A stretch of 64,000 bases of DNA from Chitinophagaceae bacterium (GCA_017307735.1 JAFKGR010000012.1:62001-126000), one strand, 5' to 3'; shown: positions 54,288-63,464, counted from the first letter of the stretch. Translations and numbers: made by a program. Notes: generated from the sequence alone by a model not told the origin.

Positions 54288-54641
54288 TTACAGAAAAGCC
54301 CTTACTACTGCATAGCTGATAAAAATCAGAACAAGGATGATAATAATATAAATGTAAAGCCAGGGGAGGTCTTTGATTTCCCTTTTTTGTTTTTTCTCCT
54401 TTTTGATTTTAAGTTGTTTACTCAACCTGCTTTCAATCTCACTTTTGATTTTGGGTAATTTTTTTCTGCTTTCCAAAAGCTGAAGGCCTTCTGAAGCATC
54501 ATTCAGAAGGTCGGAATCCAATAAAGCTTTTTCCACCTCATAACTTTCGTTATGGTCCAGCTCTCCATTAAGGTATTTCAACAACATCTCATCGCTGACG
54601 TTGCCCCGGCTGAATAACGGATTATTTAATTCTTCTTCCAT
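54288..54641 (-). CDS. Small membrane protein, probable anti-sigma factor
   Basis: The 117-residue protein has a soluble acidic N-terminus and one C-terminal membrane helix (about 96-115). The N-terminal phrase SDEMLLKYLNGELDHNESYEVEKALLDSDLLNDASEGLQLL resembles the start of Bacteroidota anti-sigma proteins that lack a zinc site. A basic linker (about 70-90) precedes the helix. It is 11 bases downstream of the ECF sigma gene, the standard order for a sigma/anti-sigma pair. Confidence 0.7.
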   Translation of the reverse strand: MEEELNNPLFSRGNVSDEMLLKYLNGELDHNESYEVEKALLDSDLLNDASEGLQLLESRKKLPKIKSEIESRLSKQLKIKKEKKQKREIKDLPWLYIYIIIILVLIFISYAVVRAFL

Positions 54642-54652
54642 GGAAGGTTCTT

Positions 54653-55189
54653 TTATTTGTTATTTTCATGCATCAGAAGTTCAAGGTTTCTTTTTCCATT
54701 TTGCAGATAACTTTTTACCTGTGAAATACTGTAACCCGTCAGTTGACTTATTTCAGCATAACTTTTTTTCTGCAAATAGAAATAATCAAGGCATTGGCGT
54801 TGTCCGGGTTTCAGTTTGGAAAGATTTTCATGAAGTTCATTTAATAATCTTTCTTTGTTTTTACGGGATTCCCTGTCATCCGCATCCTCTGCAATCTGAA
54901 TGTTGTCATTCCATTCCGCGGGAACATTTTTATGATTCCGGATTTGCATCAGGCAATAATTTTTTGCCACCATATAAATCCAGCTTTTAAAATAAGTTAC
55001 CTCGTATTTTTTTAATTCGTCAATGACCTTTACAAAGATCTGTTGTACACTATCGCGTGCATCTTCCTCATTTTTCAAATACTTCATACAAACCCCGAAA
55101 AGCAACAGCGAATAACGTGGCAACAAAATACCCAGCCATTTATTGTTCCCGTCATTCCGAAAGTTTTTCAACAATTCCTCATCACTCAT
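54653..55189 (-). CDS. ECF sigma factor
   Basis: The 178-residue protein is counted from ATG 55189 (MSDEELLKNF). An ATG at 55213 would add eight residues. Region 2 contains DARDSVQQIFVKVIDELKKYE and the -10-binding YFKSWIYMVAKNYCLMQIR. Region 4 contains KLKPGQRQCLDYFYLQKKSYAEISQLTGYSISQVKSYLQNGKRNLE with the helix-turn-helix. It is a short group IV sigma factor. The downstream small membrane protein is probably its inhibitor. The genes it controls are not visible here. Confidence 0.92.
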   Translation of the reverse strand: MSDEELLKNFRNDGNNKWLGILLPRYSLLLFGVCMKYLKNEEDARDSVQQIFVKVIDELKKYEVTYFKSWIYMVAKNYCLMQIRNHKNVPAEWNDNIQIAEDADDRESRKNKERLLNELHENLSKLKPGQRQCLDYFYLQKKSYAEISQLTGYSISQVKSYLQNGKRNLELLMHENNK

Positions 55190-55294
55190 ATTTGAATCCC
55201 CGTATTGCTGCAATTTTCTTATTGTTTTAGATTACTATCTCTTCCACATGATCCGTGCCTAAAGTGTAGATGGGAAATTAAGTAAATTCCATAT

Positions 55295-55302
55295 TACATT
55301 TG
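55295..55302 (+). promoter_or_regulatory. -7 box before the NlpC/P60 gene
   Basis: TACATTTG is an exact TAnnTTTG match, 22 bases ahead of the start codon at 55325. A -33 box was not found. Confidence 0.35.
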
Positions 55303-55324
55303 CTAAAACTAAGCAATCTAAGGA

Positions 55325-56098
55325 ATGGAATACAGAGTGACCTGTGTGCCGGTGTGCCCGGTTAGAAAAGATCCGGCCCACAGAAGTGAAATGATTTCCC
55401 AATTGTTATTTGGCGAAAAATGCATCTTGATGGAATCCATTGATGGATGGGAAAAAGTTCAGGCAAAATACGATGGTTATGAAGGTTGGGTGCAAAGTGG
55501 ACAGGTGACAGTCATTGATGAACATAAATTCAATAAAAAAGACAACCTGTTGACAGAAGGGCTGGTTAATGAAATCGATTTCAATGGCTACAATATGATG
55601 ATCCCGATTGGATGTTCGCTGAGTGCTTTCAATAGCGGACTTACACCCTGGAATAAAAACAGCGTTAAGTACAAAGGAGAATTTTGGGATATTGAAAATG
55701 TAAAATTTTCAGGAAAAGCTATCAGACAATTTTCTTTCAGGTTTCTTAACACCTCTTATTTGTGGGGAGGAAAGTCTGTTTATGGGATTGATTGCAGCGG
55801 TTTTGTACAGACTGTTTATAAATTTTTTGACAAGTATATTCCACGCGACTCTTCCCAGCAAGCCGAAGAAGGAGAAACCATCGATTTTCTTCAATCTGCA
55901 AAATGCGGTGATCTTGCTTTTTTTGACAATGAAGACGGGAAAATTGTTCATGTGGGAATGTTGTTGAATTCTGATGAAATTATCCATTCATCTACCAAAG
56001 TCAGGATTGATAAAATTGATAACCACGGAATCGTAAACAGAGATACCAACAAAAGGACACATCATTTAAGGATCATCAAAAGATTTTTTTTAGAATAA
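55325..56098 (+). CDS. NlpC/P60 family cysteine peptidase with SH3 domains
   Basis: The 257-residue protein has no signal peptide. Residues 1-65 form an SH3-like domain (CPVRKDPAHRSEMISQLLFGE, GWEKVQ, GYEGWVQ), a second SH3-like region follows, and the NlpC/P60 domain occupies about 140-245. The catalytic residues are Cys157 in GIDCSGFVQ, His209 in KIVHVGM, and His221 in IIHSS. Such enzymes cut peptide stems of peptidoglycan, usually after the D-Glu residue. The lack of a signal suggests cytosolic recycling of muropeptides, as for YkfC-type enzymes. Confidence 0.9.
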   Translation: MEYRVTCVPVCPVRKDPAHRSEMISQLLFGEKCILMESIDGWEKVQAKYDGYEGWVQSGQVTVIDEHKFNKKDNLLTEGLVNEIDFNGYNMMIPIGCSLSAFNSGLTPWNKNSVKYKGEFWDIENVKFSGKAIRQFSFRFLNTSYLWGGKSVYGIDCSGFVQTVYKFFDKYIPRDSSQQAEEGETIDFLQSAKCGDLAFFDNEDGKIVHVGMLLNSDEIIHSSTKVRIDKIDNHGIVNRDTNKRTHHLRIIKRFFLE

Positions 56099-56104
56099 TA
56101 AAAA

Positions 56105-56129
56105 AGGCTGCCTCAAAACGAAACAGCCT
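56105..56129 (-). terminator. Rho-independent terminator for the esterase gene
   Basis: AGGCTG (56105-56110) and CAGCCT (56124-56129) pair. On the minus strand the hairpin is followed by TTTTTTATT. It lies between convergent genes and is oriented to stop transcription of the esterase gene. Confidence 0.7.
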
Positions 56130-56165
56130 ATTATCCAAATTCAAAAACTGATAGTCCAAAAAAAG

Positions 56166-57524
56166 TTAATCGGAGAGCAAGGCCTTCGTAATGAAGTCGG
56201 TACCATTGCTTATCCTTAAATAATATATTCCTCTGACAGGCAGTACAACCTGATCAGTTATAAAATTTTCACCGGTGATTATATTTTGCTGATGACGGTA
56301 AAATACCCTTCCCGTTGCATCGGTGATGAAAATCTGTGCAGTATTATTGGTAGCGCTGTTTATATCGAGGTTCAGTTTCCCCGCAGTTCCATTGAGGGAG
56401 GCAGATTTAATAGAAAAATCAGGAGCATTTTTCATCTCAACAGTAACAGTTTTGCTGAATGTATAAGCTCCGTCAAGGTCAGCCATTTTTAATCTGTAGT
56501 AATTTATTCCTCTCAGCGGGTTTACATCTCTGTAATAATATTGTTTTATTGTAGCTGAGTTTCCGGCTGCATTGGTAGTTCCGATTTTGGTAAAATTTTG
56601 TCCATCGGTACTTCTCTGAATTTCAAAATAACTGCTGTTTGACTCTGATGCAGTTCCCCAATCGAGCAATACGTCGTTTTTATCCGGCTTCGCCGTAAAG
56701 TGATCCATGGTGATTGGTAAAGCTGACCTGGTTCCTATTGAATTCTGTGCAATCCATTCATAAATATTCATAGAAGTTCCCTCTATATTAAATTTAGTTG
56801 GGGTAGTTCCTCCGCCACCATAAAACGAACTCCAGCAACAATGTCCGCCATTTCCGAAATCGGTTTGAATGTAAATCCCGGATCCGGGTACTGCTGAATT
56901 CATTCCGGCGACTACCATATCGTTTTGCCGGTAATCGTTCACCTGTTCAAAGATTAAATAGTTTTCCCCGGCCAGCGCCACGGGACCATAGGTATCGTTG
57001 TAAGACTGCTGTAATTTTTCATCACCATTTACAGGTACTACGGATTCAACTCCAACCAACGCTTTCACATCATTGGGATAGGAATAAGAATATTTCAATG
57101 AAGCCCATCCTCCCATGCTCAGGCCTGTCATATAGACCTCGCCAATCCGGTACATGGTTTTCAAAAGATCAATCCTTTGTTTCACATCGCCAACGCCCGG
57201 CCATGCCCATGCGGGTTGCAGGCTGATGACAATAAATTTGACGCCCAACGATTCTCCGTTCCATCCCTGGGTAATGTATGCCCCGGGGCCATTAAGAATT
57301 GCAAGTGATGGATCAGTACCAACTTCGCCCAATCCCGGGATGAAAATGATTGTTCTGTATTTCGTTTGTGGGTTCAGGTTATAGTCTGATGGCAAATACA
57401 CATAAGCATTCCAACCGTTGACGATGGTCAGCTTTTGTTGAGCGGTAGAATGATATGAATTGAAAAGGAGAAAACAAAACATCAGGAATATTCCATAATG
57501 TTTCAGTACAGGTTGGTTTTTCAT
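56166..57524 (-). CDS. Secreted alpha/beta-hydrolase with type IX sorting domain
   Basis: The 452-residue protein is counted from ATG 57524 (MKNQPVLKHYG), directly ahead of the signal peptide; a start at 57545 adds seven residues. The hydrolase domain (about 40-270) resembles PHB-depolymerase or feruloyl-esterase-like enzymes. The nucleophile Ser is in TGLSMGGWAS, and CCWSSF may be part of the substrate region. A fibronectin-like or TSP-like beta domain follows (about 275-370), then a C-terminal type IX signal-like domain with VLPVRGIYYLRISNG. It would be exported and attached to the surface or released. The substrate is unknown. Confidence 0.85.
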   Translation of the reverse strand: MKNQPVLKHYGIFLMFCFLLFNSYHSTAQQKLTIVNGWNAYVYLPSDYNLNPQTKYRTIIFIPGLGEVGTDPSLAILNGPGAYITQGWNGESLGVKFIVISLQPAWAWPGVGDVKQRIDLLKTMYRIGEVYMTGLSMGGWASLKYSYSYPNDVKALVGVESVVPVNGDEKLQQSYNDTYGPVALAGENYLIFEQVNDYRQNDMVVAGMNSAVPGSGIYIQTDFGNGGHCCWSSFYGGGGTTPTKFNIEGTSMNIYEWIAQNSIGTRSALPITMDHFTAKPDKNDVLLDWGTASESNSSYFEIQRSTDGQNFTKIGTTNAAGNSATIKQYYYRDVNPLRGINYYRLKMADLDGAYTFSKTVTVEMKNAPDFSIKSASLNGTAGKLNLDINSATNNTAQIFITDATGRVFYRHQQNIITGENFITDQVVLPVRGIYYLRISNGTDFITKALLSD

Positions 57525-57657
57525 ATTTCTTTTCTTTAGATTCAAAAAATTAAATCTTTCTCACCTAAATTGGTTAGCTCTCGGGTTTGGTCAGAACCCT
57601 TGATATCGGATTTTCCAAAATAGAAACGGGATACTACCGTCTTTATTTTAAAGAATG

Positions 57658-57665
57658 CAAAAATA
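57658..57665 (-). promoter_or_regulatory. -7 box before the esterase gene
   Basis: The minus strand reads TATTTTTG, an exact TAnnTTTG match, 133 bases before the start codon. The upstream part of the gap holds no other feature I can name. The long leader is unexplained. Confidence 0.3.
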
Positions 57666-57793
57666 GAGTATTAGTGCTTTTCAATATCGAAAAACTCACA
57701 ATGTGGCTGTGTAAAAACCAGTTGATTTTTAATAACCGGATGTAGAAATTACTAATATCGTAAATCGGTAATATGTCATAGATCAGAATAATA

Positions 57794-58483
57794 TTATTTA
57801 ATGAGCATCGCTATTCCATAAGCGCAGGCCGCAGCTACAGCCCCGGTCAACATGACCTTGACAGCTCCTTTGAACAAAGGGACACCTGTCATTTTGCTCT
57901 TGAATGTGCCGAATATAAAAAGGCTGATCAATGCGAGTACCGCTGAATAGGTAATGGCTTCGCGTGAGTTTTCAATAAAGAAATAGGGAAGTAGCGGGAT
58001 GATACCTCCCATGGCGTAGGACAGGCCGATATTGGCTGCGCTCTTTCGGGCACGTTTGGGATCGGGCATGTCGAGTCCCAATTCAAACTTCATCATAAAG
58101 TTGACCCAATGCTTTTTGTCTTTGATTATTTCGTGGGTAGCCTGGGATTGAACTTCTTCACTTAATCCAAGTTCTCTGAAAAAAGTTCTCACTTCCTCAG
58201 TTTCCACTTCCGGAAGTTTTTCAACTTCATCTTCCTCGCGTTTTAGTTCATTGTAATAATGTTCCTGTTCGGTCTGGCCCGCAAGATATCCTCCCAATCC
58301 CATAGCTATACTGCCCGCTGCTATTTCTGCCAAACCGGCAACAATAACTATGGAACTATCGCTAACTGCACCTGTCAGCCCGGCTGCCAATGCAAACGGA
58401 ACAGTCAGCCCGTCGCTCATGCCAATCACTACATCTTTCAGGAAATCTGAACTTAACAGATGTTGCTCTTTGTGTCCCTCCAT
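57794..58483 (-). CDS. VIT1/CCC1-family membrane protein
   Basis: The 229-residue protein is counted from ATG 58483 (MEGHKEQ); an ATG at 58528 would add 15 residues. Features of the vacuolar iron transporter family are FLKDVVIGMSDGLTVPFALAAGL, AGSIAMGLGGYLA, and the cytosolic insert rich in Glu (about 70-105) that binds metal in plant VIT1. Five membrane segments are expected. Members export Fe2+ or Mn2+ from the cytosol. The gene follows ogt on the same strand. Confidence 0.88.
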   Translation of the reverse strand: MEGHKEQHLLSSDFLKDVVIGMSDGLTVPFALAAGLTGAVSDSSIVIVAGLAEIAAGSIAMGLGGYLAGQTEQEHYYNELKREEDEVEKLPEVETEEVRTFFRELGLSEEVQSQATHEIIKDKKHWVNFMMKFELGLDMPDPKRARKSAANIGLSYAMGGIIPLLPYFFIENSREAITYSAVLALISLFIFGTFKSKMTGVPLFKGAVKVMLTGAVAAACAYGIAMLIK

Positions 58484-58562
58484 ATTTTTAAGATTGTAGG
58501 CCACAAAGGTAGCGGCCTCGATTTTCATTTTCAGAAACAGAAGTAGAAAAAGAGAATAATTA

Positions 58563-59054
58563 TTAAAACAAAAGATTCACCCCTGAAGCCAGTTTCTGCT
58601 CGTGTTCGAGCAGCCACTCTTTTCTTTCAATTCCGCCCCCATAACCCGTTAGCGATCCATTGCTTCCAATAACCCTGTGGCAGGGAATGATGATGGAAAC
58701 AGGATTTTTTCCGTTAGCCGCTCCTACAGCTCTGACGCTTAGCGGATTGCCGATTTGAATGGCCAGCTCTTTATAACTGATGGTTTTGCCAAATGGAATT
58801 TTCTCAAGCTGTTTCCAGACACTTTTCTGGAATTCGGTTCCCCTTAATTCAACAGGCAAATCGAATGAAGTTCTTTTCCCATTGAAATATTCGATAAGCT
58901 GTTGCTGACACAATTCAAATATTTCTCTGTCTGCCGTATTGCAATTTGATGGGGTCTTGTGTTTTTTTGGGCGAAATTCAACTTCTGTAACTTTTTGATT
59001 TTCCACCTGGATCTGAAGATTGCCAATCGGCGAATCCATATTAAAAAAAGGCAT
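58563..59054 (-). CDS. ogt: Methylated-DNA--protein-cysteine S-methyltransferase
   Basis: The 163-residue protein is counted from ATG 59054; an ATG at 59084 overlaps the upstream gene by 23 bases. The acceptor Cys is in the active-site motif PCHRV. The DNA-binding helix, with RAVGAANGKNP, and GSLTGYGGGIERKEWLLEHE are standard. The protein removes O6-alkyl groups from guanine by taking them permanently. It lacks the Ada N-terminal domain, so it is the Ogt type and not induced by its own methylation. It is the middle gene of a leftward trio. Confidence 0.93.
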   Translation of the reverse strand: MPFFNMDSPIGNLQIQVENQKVTEVEFRPKKHKTPSNCNTADREIFELCQQQLIEYFNGKRTSFDLPVELRGTEFQKSVWKQLEKIPFGKTISYKELAIQIGNPLSVRAVGAANGKNPVSIIIPCHRVIGSNGSLTGYGGGIERKEWLLEHEQKLASGVNLLF

Positions 59055-59061
59055 CTTGTAT

Positions 59062-59931
59062 TTATTCTGCCAAAATCTTGGCAATGGTAATCAAATCATT
59101 TTTCATCTGGCTCTGTTCCGGTTTTTCAAAGCATTTCGCAAGTTCTTCCAGAAGGTACCTGATCACCTGTTTGTTGTTTAACGGCCTGTAATAGGAAGCC
59201 ACTGAAGGAACCGAAATACGCTGAAAATAATTCTTTACATCTTTTTGGCTGTAAACCTGGCCATTGAGTGGATCGATAAAGAAACTGATTTTTTCTTCCT
59301 GTTGCTGAATCGGATGGGCATAACGATAACCTGAATCAAAATAGGCGAGAATAAATTGCCGTGGAATCTGAATGGCTTTGACCGGAACATCCAGCATCTG
59401 GCAAAGTGAGAGGTACAGGATGCCATTGGAAAGTGCATTGCCACGTTTGTTCTCAACAAGTTTTGTCACCAGAAAATCTTCCGGCAAATCATAACTTATT
59501 TCATTGCCCCGCAATTTGTAATAGCTAAATAAGATACCCGAAATAACGCCCGCCTGTTCCAGTGAAGTGAGATAACTATTAAGTTCAAGCCAGATATTCC
59601 TTCTGATTTTTTCCACTTCATGCAGCGTCTGGTTGGGTTGTTGATCGGGATTAATAAATTTTGAAACAAGCAGCGCCCCCTGCATCAGGTCACGGTCATC
59701 ATTTTTCCAGTTAATAAATTCCTCCTGAAGATCCCTGAAATTCAACTTGTGAATTATCAGTGCTATGCGTGCCTGCAATGCTTCGTCGGGAGTATTTTCC
59801 CACAGATTTTCGAGATTGGGTAAAATTCCACGTCCGAGTGAAACGATTTTGTCAGATACGGAGTGAAAAACTTCCTCATCAGGGTCATCAATAAGATGAA
59901 AAAGGGCTGATATTTCTTTGTTTTCAATCAT
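59062..59931 (-). CDS. SirB1/transglutaminase-like family protein
   Basis: The 289-residue protein is counted from ATG 59931 (MIENKEISALF); an ATG at 59955 would add eight residues. The N-terminal part (about 1-90) is helical and HEAT-like (LIDDPDEEVFHSVSDKIVSLG). The SirB1 domain contains NKRGNALSNGILYLSLCQMLDVPVKAIQIPRQFILAY, matching the R-G-N-x-x-L-S motif of the family. The classical transglutaminase Cys-His-Asp triad is not evident, as in SirB1. Function is not known. It ends seven bases before ogt. Confidence 0.85.
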   Translation of the reverse strand: MIENKEISALFHLIDDPDEEVFHSVSDKIVSLGRGILPNLENLWENTPDEALQARIALIIHKLNFRDLQEEFINWKNDDRDLMQGALLVSKFINPDQQPNQTLHEVEKIRRNIWLELNSYLTSLEQAGVISGILFSYYKLRGNEISYDLPEDFLVTKLVENKRGNALSNGILYLSLCQMLDVPVKAIQIPRQFILAYFDSGYRYAHPIQQQEEKISFFIDPLNGQVYSQKDVKNYFQRISVPSVASYYRPLNNKQVIRYLLEELAKCFEKPEQSQMKNDLITIAKILAE

Positions 59932-60051
59932 GCTATCATATTTTGGTAGCCGCACATGAGTAAAGATAGAAAAAGAATTTTTCTGATAAAAGCGATCTGT
60001 AAATCATTTTTTTCTGATATTTTAATGGACTGCATTGCTCTTGATCCGGTA

Positions 60052-60083
60052 TTGCAAAAGAAAATCTTTAAAGTTTACTTTTG
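60052..60083 (+). promoter_or_regulatory. pdxJ promoter
   Basis: TTG at 60052-60054 and TACTTTTG (60076-60083) are 21 bases apart and fit the Bacteroidota pattern. Transcription would begin near 60090, next to the ATG at 60091. The promoter lies inside a longer in-frame extension starting at 59956, so that extension is not coding. Confidence 0.55.
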
Positions 60084-60090
60084 CGTTTCT

Positions 60091-60813
60091 ATGACGAGAT
60101 TATCTGTAAACATAAATAAAATTGCCTGGTTAAGAAATGCCAGGGGTGGAAATGTGCCTGATGTGGTACAATGCGCTATTGATATTCAAAAGTTTGGAGC
60201 AGAAGGCATCACTGTTCACCCGCGGCCCGATGAAAGGCATATTCGGTACAAAGATGTGTTTGATCTGAAAAAAATAATTAACACTGAATTTAATATCGAA
60301 GGAAATCCGAAAGAGAAAAAGTTTGTCGATCTGGTACTTGCCAATAAGCCGGATCAGGTAACATTGGTTCCGGACGCACAGGCACAAATCACCTCGGATC
60401 ACGGGTGGGACATAAAAAATAACATGGATTTTCTAAAAGAAATCATTTCTGTTTTTAAAAATGCAGGGATCCGCACCAGCATTTTTATAGATCCCGATCC
60501 GCACATACCTGCACTTGCGAAAGAAACGGGAACAGACAGGGTTGAACTTTATACGGAAAGTTACGCAAGCGCTTTTGAAAGAGGAGAGAGGCAAACCGCC
60601 ATTGATCCGTTTATTGCAACTGCAAAAGCAGCAACAGATGCAGGACTCGGGATGAATGCCGGGCACGATTTAAATTTACAGAATCTGCAGTTTTTCATTC
60701 AACACATTCCGCAGATTGCCGAAGTATCTATTGGTCATGCTTTGATTTCAGATGCACTGTATTTCGGTCTGGAAAATACAGTGCAGTTATACAAACGAAA
60801 GTTGCTGAGATAA
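60091..60813 (+). CDS. pdxJ: Pyridoxine 5'-phosphate synthase
   Basis: The 240-residue TIM barrel condenses 3-amino-2-oxopropyl phosphate with 1-deoxyxylulose-5-phosphate to make vitamin B6 phosphate. Signatures are LSVNINKIAWLRNARGG, the catalytic Glu/His of GAEGITVHPRPDERHI, VTLVPD, and GMNAGHDLNLQNL near the end with EVSIGHALISDAL. The start at 60091 gives the family length and agrees with the promoter. The PdxA partner is not in the window. Confidence 0.97.
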   Translation: MTRLSVNINKIAWLRNARGGNVPDVVQCAIDIQKFGAEGITVHPRPDERHIRYKDVFDLKKIINTEFNIEGNPKEKKFVDLVLANKPDQVTLVPDAQAQITSDHGWDIKNNMDFLKEIISVFKNAGIRTSIFIDPDPHIPALAKETGTDRVELYTESYASAFERGERQTAIDPFIATAKAATDAGLGMNAGHDLNLQNLQFFIQHIPQIAEVSIGHALISDALYFGLENTVQLYKRKLLR

Positions 60814-60827
60814 GTTTTACATTTTTG

Positions 60828-61313
60828 TCAGGGTAATTCAATCACTTTACAATCCCTGATGTCTTTGCCATCAATTACAATGGTGACAAGCGTTTTCACT
60901 TTGTGCCAGCCTTGTCTTCCTGCCGCTCCGGGGTTGATGTATAAAAGCCTGAGGTTTTGATCGTACATGATTCTAAGTATGTGTGAGTGTCCGGAAATAA
61001 ATAAATCCGGATGGTGAATGGCAAGCTGTTCCTTTGTTTCTTTGTTGTATCTGGGAGGATAACCACCGATATGGCGGATCATCACTTTTACTTTTTCGCA
61101 ATAAAAAATATTTTGTTCGGGATAAAGCTGATGAATATTCCGGTCATCAATATTTCCATAAACACCTTTCAGCGGTTTTATGTTTTCAAGCATTTCCGCA
61201 ACTCCGCTTCCAAAATCTCCGCCATGCCATATCTCATCACAATCTTTGAAATAATTCTGCACCTCTTCATGCAGGAATCCGTGTGTATCAGAAATAATAC
61301 CGATCTTTTTCAC
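60828..61313 (-). CDS. Metallophosphoesterase (YfcE/MJ0936-like)
   Basis: The 161-residue protein has all metal-binding motifs of the calcineurin-like superfamily: SDTHG (8-12), HGGDFG, YGNIDD, and GHSHI near residue 107, with an N-P-G-A-A-G-R-Q motif after that. Length and motif order match YfcE-type phosphodiesterases. The natural substrate is unknown. It lies convergent with pdxJ (14 bases between stops) and divergent from nagA. Confidence 0.9.
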   Translation of the reverse strand: MKKIGIISDTHGFLHEEVQNYFKDCDEIWHGGDFGSGVAEMLENIKPLKGVYGNIDDRNIHQLYPEQNIFYCEKVKVMIRHIGGYPPRYNKETKEQLAIHHPDLFISGHSHILRIMYDQNLRLLYINPGAAGRQGWHKVKTLVTIVIDGKDIRDCKVIELP

Positions 61314-61386
61314 GTGAGAAACTTTTTGAGTTCAAAGTAAATTGAAACTTTCAACTTTGACATAAAATTTAAAATATTCAATCATC

Positions 61387-62490
61387 ATGAAAGCATTTGT
61401 CAATGCTGTAATTTTTTCTGGTAACCATTTTATAAAAGACAAAGCGCTTGTTGTAGAGGATGGGATGATTCGGGGCGTTTGTGAAATGAACCAACTCTCT
61501 GCTGATACACCCAGAGTTGATTGTGACGGAGGATATCTTGTTCCGGGTTTTATTGATCTTCAGATTTATGGGGCTGGGAAGATTCTTTTTTCTCAATATA
61601 CCGATTCCGAATCGCTCCAATCGGTGGCATCTCAATTGGTAAAATCGGGGACAACTTCTTTTTTCATTACGCTTGCTACAAACAGCTTTGAAGTTTTCAA
61701 TAAAGCCGTGGATGTTGTAAAACAAAACAGGCATCAGGCAGTAAAAGGGATTCAATTGGAAGGACCGTTTTTGAATCCCTTGAAGAAAGGCGCACACATC
61801 ACAAAATATATTTGCAAACCTGATTACCAAAAGCTGAATTTATTTTTGAAAAGAGCAGATGGCGTTATCAAAATGATGACACTCGCTCCCGAAGTCTGTG
61901 ATAAAAGAACGATCGGATTGCTGAATAACAATGGAGTGCTTGTTTCTGCCGGGCACAGCAATGCCACATTTGAAGAGGCACAAAAAGGATTTGACCGGGG
62001 AATTAAGACGGTGACTCATTTATACAATGCCATGTCACCTTTGCACCACCGGGCTCCGGGTTTGCCGGGTGCGGTTTTCCTGAACGAAAATGCAATGGCG
62101 AGTATCATTGCAGATGGGATTCACGTAAGTTTTGAAATGGTAAAAATCGCAAAGAGAATAATGGGTAAAAGGCTTTTTTATATTACGGATGCAGTAGCAG
62201 AATGTAAGGAAGGGCCTTACCGCCATATAAAAAAGAAAGACAGGTATGTTTTACCAAACGGCATATTGTCCGGTTCAAAACTGACGATGGTGAAGGCTGT
62301 CAGGAATGGAGTAACTCAAGTGGGTATTGATCTGGCAGAATCAATTAGAATGGCTTCTGAATACCCGGCAGATTTGGCGGGCTTCAAAAAAGAAGGAAAA
62401 ATTATGAAAGGGTACAAAGCAAATCTGAATTGCCTGACCAAAGATTTAAAATTAAAGTTTACGGTTTTTAACGGAGAAATGGTTTTATGA
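61387..62490 (+). CDS. nagA: N-acetylglucosamine-6-phosphate deacetylase
   Basis: The 367-residue amidohydrolase removes the acetyl group from GlcNAc-6-phosphate. Hallmarks are GGYLVPGFIDLQIYGAGK (the usual HxH metal motif of PGFIDxHxHG is changed to L-Q-I-Y, as in many NagA proteins), LEGPFLNP with the metal Glu, SAGHSNAT with the His, THLYNAM, and the catalytic Asp in YITDAVAE. It is four bases overlapped with the deacetylase-like gene that follows. It fits amino-sugar use together with the GH18 gene at 38620. Confidence 0.92.
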   Translation: MKAFVNAVIFSGNHFIKDKALVVEDGMIRGVCEMNQLSADTPRVDCDGGYLVPGFIDLQIYGAGKILFSQYTDSESLQSVASQLVKSGTTSFFITLATNSFEVFNKAVDVVKQNRHQAVKGIQLEGPFLNPLKKGAHITKYICKPDYQKLNLFLKRADGVIKMMTLAPEVCDKRTIGLLNNNGVLVSAGHSNATFEEAQKGFDRGIKTVTHLYNAMSPLHHRAPGLPGAVFLNENAMASIIADGIHVSFEMVKIAKRIMGKRLFYITDAVAECKEGPYRHIKKKDRYVLPNGILSGSKLTMVKAVRNGVTQVGIDLAESIRMASEYPADLAGFKKEGKIMKGYKANLNCLTKDLKLKFTVFNGEMVL

Positions 62491-63281
62491 AAAAACAAAT
62501 GAAATATTTTTTCGGGTTTCTTTTGCTTTATTCTAACGTGTATGGACAAACGAATGTCAGTTGGTCTCATGGAGGAATCATACGGGGTGATACCACCCAA
62601 AAATCCATTGCACTTATTTTTAGCGCCGACGCGGATGGGGAAGGTGTTCCTTTTATTGACAGCGTACTGCATTCGGAAAATATAAAAGGTTCATTTTTCT
62701 TTACAGGTAATTATTTGACAAACCCAGAAAACAAAATGTGGATTGAAAGCCTGATAAATCATGGAAATTATATCAGCACTCACTCTTACGGGCATTTGCT
62801 TTATTGCGACTGGGCCAACAGGGACAGCTTGCTTGTAACGCAGGAGACTTTTAATTCGGATATGGACAAATCGTTTGCAATATTGAAGCAGTTTGACATC
62901 TTGAAATCAAAGGCATCTTATTTTTTACCTCCTTATGAATGGTATAATGATACCATCTCTACCTGGGCCAGGCAAGCCGGCCTTCAGGTTATTGAATTTA
63001 CACCGGGCACTTACAGCAATGCAGATTACACCACTCCTGATATGGGAAAGAAATACCTTTCATCAAATACAATTTTCAATCGGATACTTCATTTTGAATC
63101 TGCGCATAAGTCAGGACTTAATGGTTTCTTTCTTTTGGTTCATGCCGGATCTTCGCCTCTCAGAACAGATAAATTTTATTGGAAATTACCAGCACTTTTA
63201 AAAGTATTGAAATCGAAGGGGTACCGGTTTTTCAGGGTAGATGAATTGATTGAGGGAAAAAGAATTGGTAATGAATATTGA
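62487..63281 (+). CDS. Exported polysaccharide deacetylase-like protein (CE4)
   Basis: The 264-residue protein has a signal peptide (about 1-24, ending NVYGQ) and a NodB-like domain. ALIFSADADGEG replaces the usual TFDDG motif and holds the Asp residues. GSFFFTGNYL corresponds to the ATFFVVG strand. ISTHSYGH gives the H-x-x-x-H metal motif as His-Ser-Tyr-Gly-His, YFLPPYEWYN stands for RPPY, and FFLLVHAGSS for the final His strand. The gene starts inside the nagA stop (ATGA overlap), so the two are coupled. The substrate could be chitin oligomers or peptidoglycan. Confidence 0.82.
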   Translation: MKKQMKYFFGFLLLYSNVYGQTNVSWSHGGIIRGDTTQKSIALIFSADADGEGVPFIDSVLHSENIKGSFFFTGNYLTNPENKMWIESLINHGNYISTHSYGHLLYCDWANRDSLLVTQETFNSDMDKSFAILKQFDILKSKASYFLPPYEWYNDTISTWARQAGLQVIEFTPGTYSNADYTTPDMGKKYLSSNTIFNRILHFESAHKSGLNGFFLLVHAGSSPLRTDKFYWKLPALLKVLKSKGYRFFRVDELIEGKRIGNEY

Positions 63282-63307
63282 GGATGCCGCATTACTCATT
63301 TTACAAA

Positions 63308-63326
63308 AAAACCCAAGACAGGTTTT
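63308..63326 (+). terminator. Weak possible terminator after the deacetylase
   Basis: AAAACC (63308-63313) pairs with GGTTTT (63321-63326) around a seven-base loop, followed by an AT-rich stretch with TTTTATTT. The stem is short and A-T rich. Confidence 0.3.
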
Positions 63327-63441
63327 AGATTTTATTTAGCATGGTTGTTTCATATCCGAAAGTCAAAGGATATTTAAGAGGTATTTGAACTTTATAAAAA
63401 TATTATATAAGGATTGCCAAACCGGAGGTATAAGCTTGTGT

Positions 63442-63449
63442 TACCTTTG
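63442..63449 (+). promoter_or_regulatory. -7 box before the small exported protein
   Basis: TACCTTTG matches TAnnTTTG exactly and ends 15 bases before ATG 63465. It supports that start over an earlier in-frame ATG near 63414. Confidence 0.35.
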
Positions 63450-63464
63450 GGTACTATATTTTGT

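Noticed and set aside
59956..60090. A 45-residue N-terminal extension of PdxJ
   Set aside because: A promoter lies inside it at 60052-60083, it matches nothing in the PdxJ family, and ATG 60091 gives the normal length.
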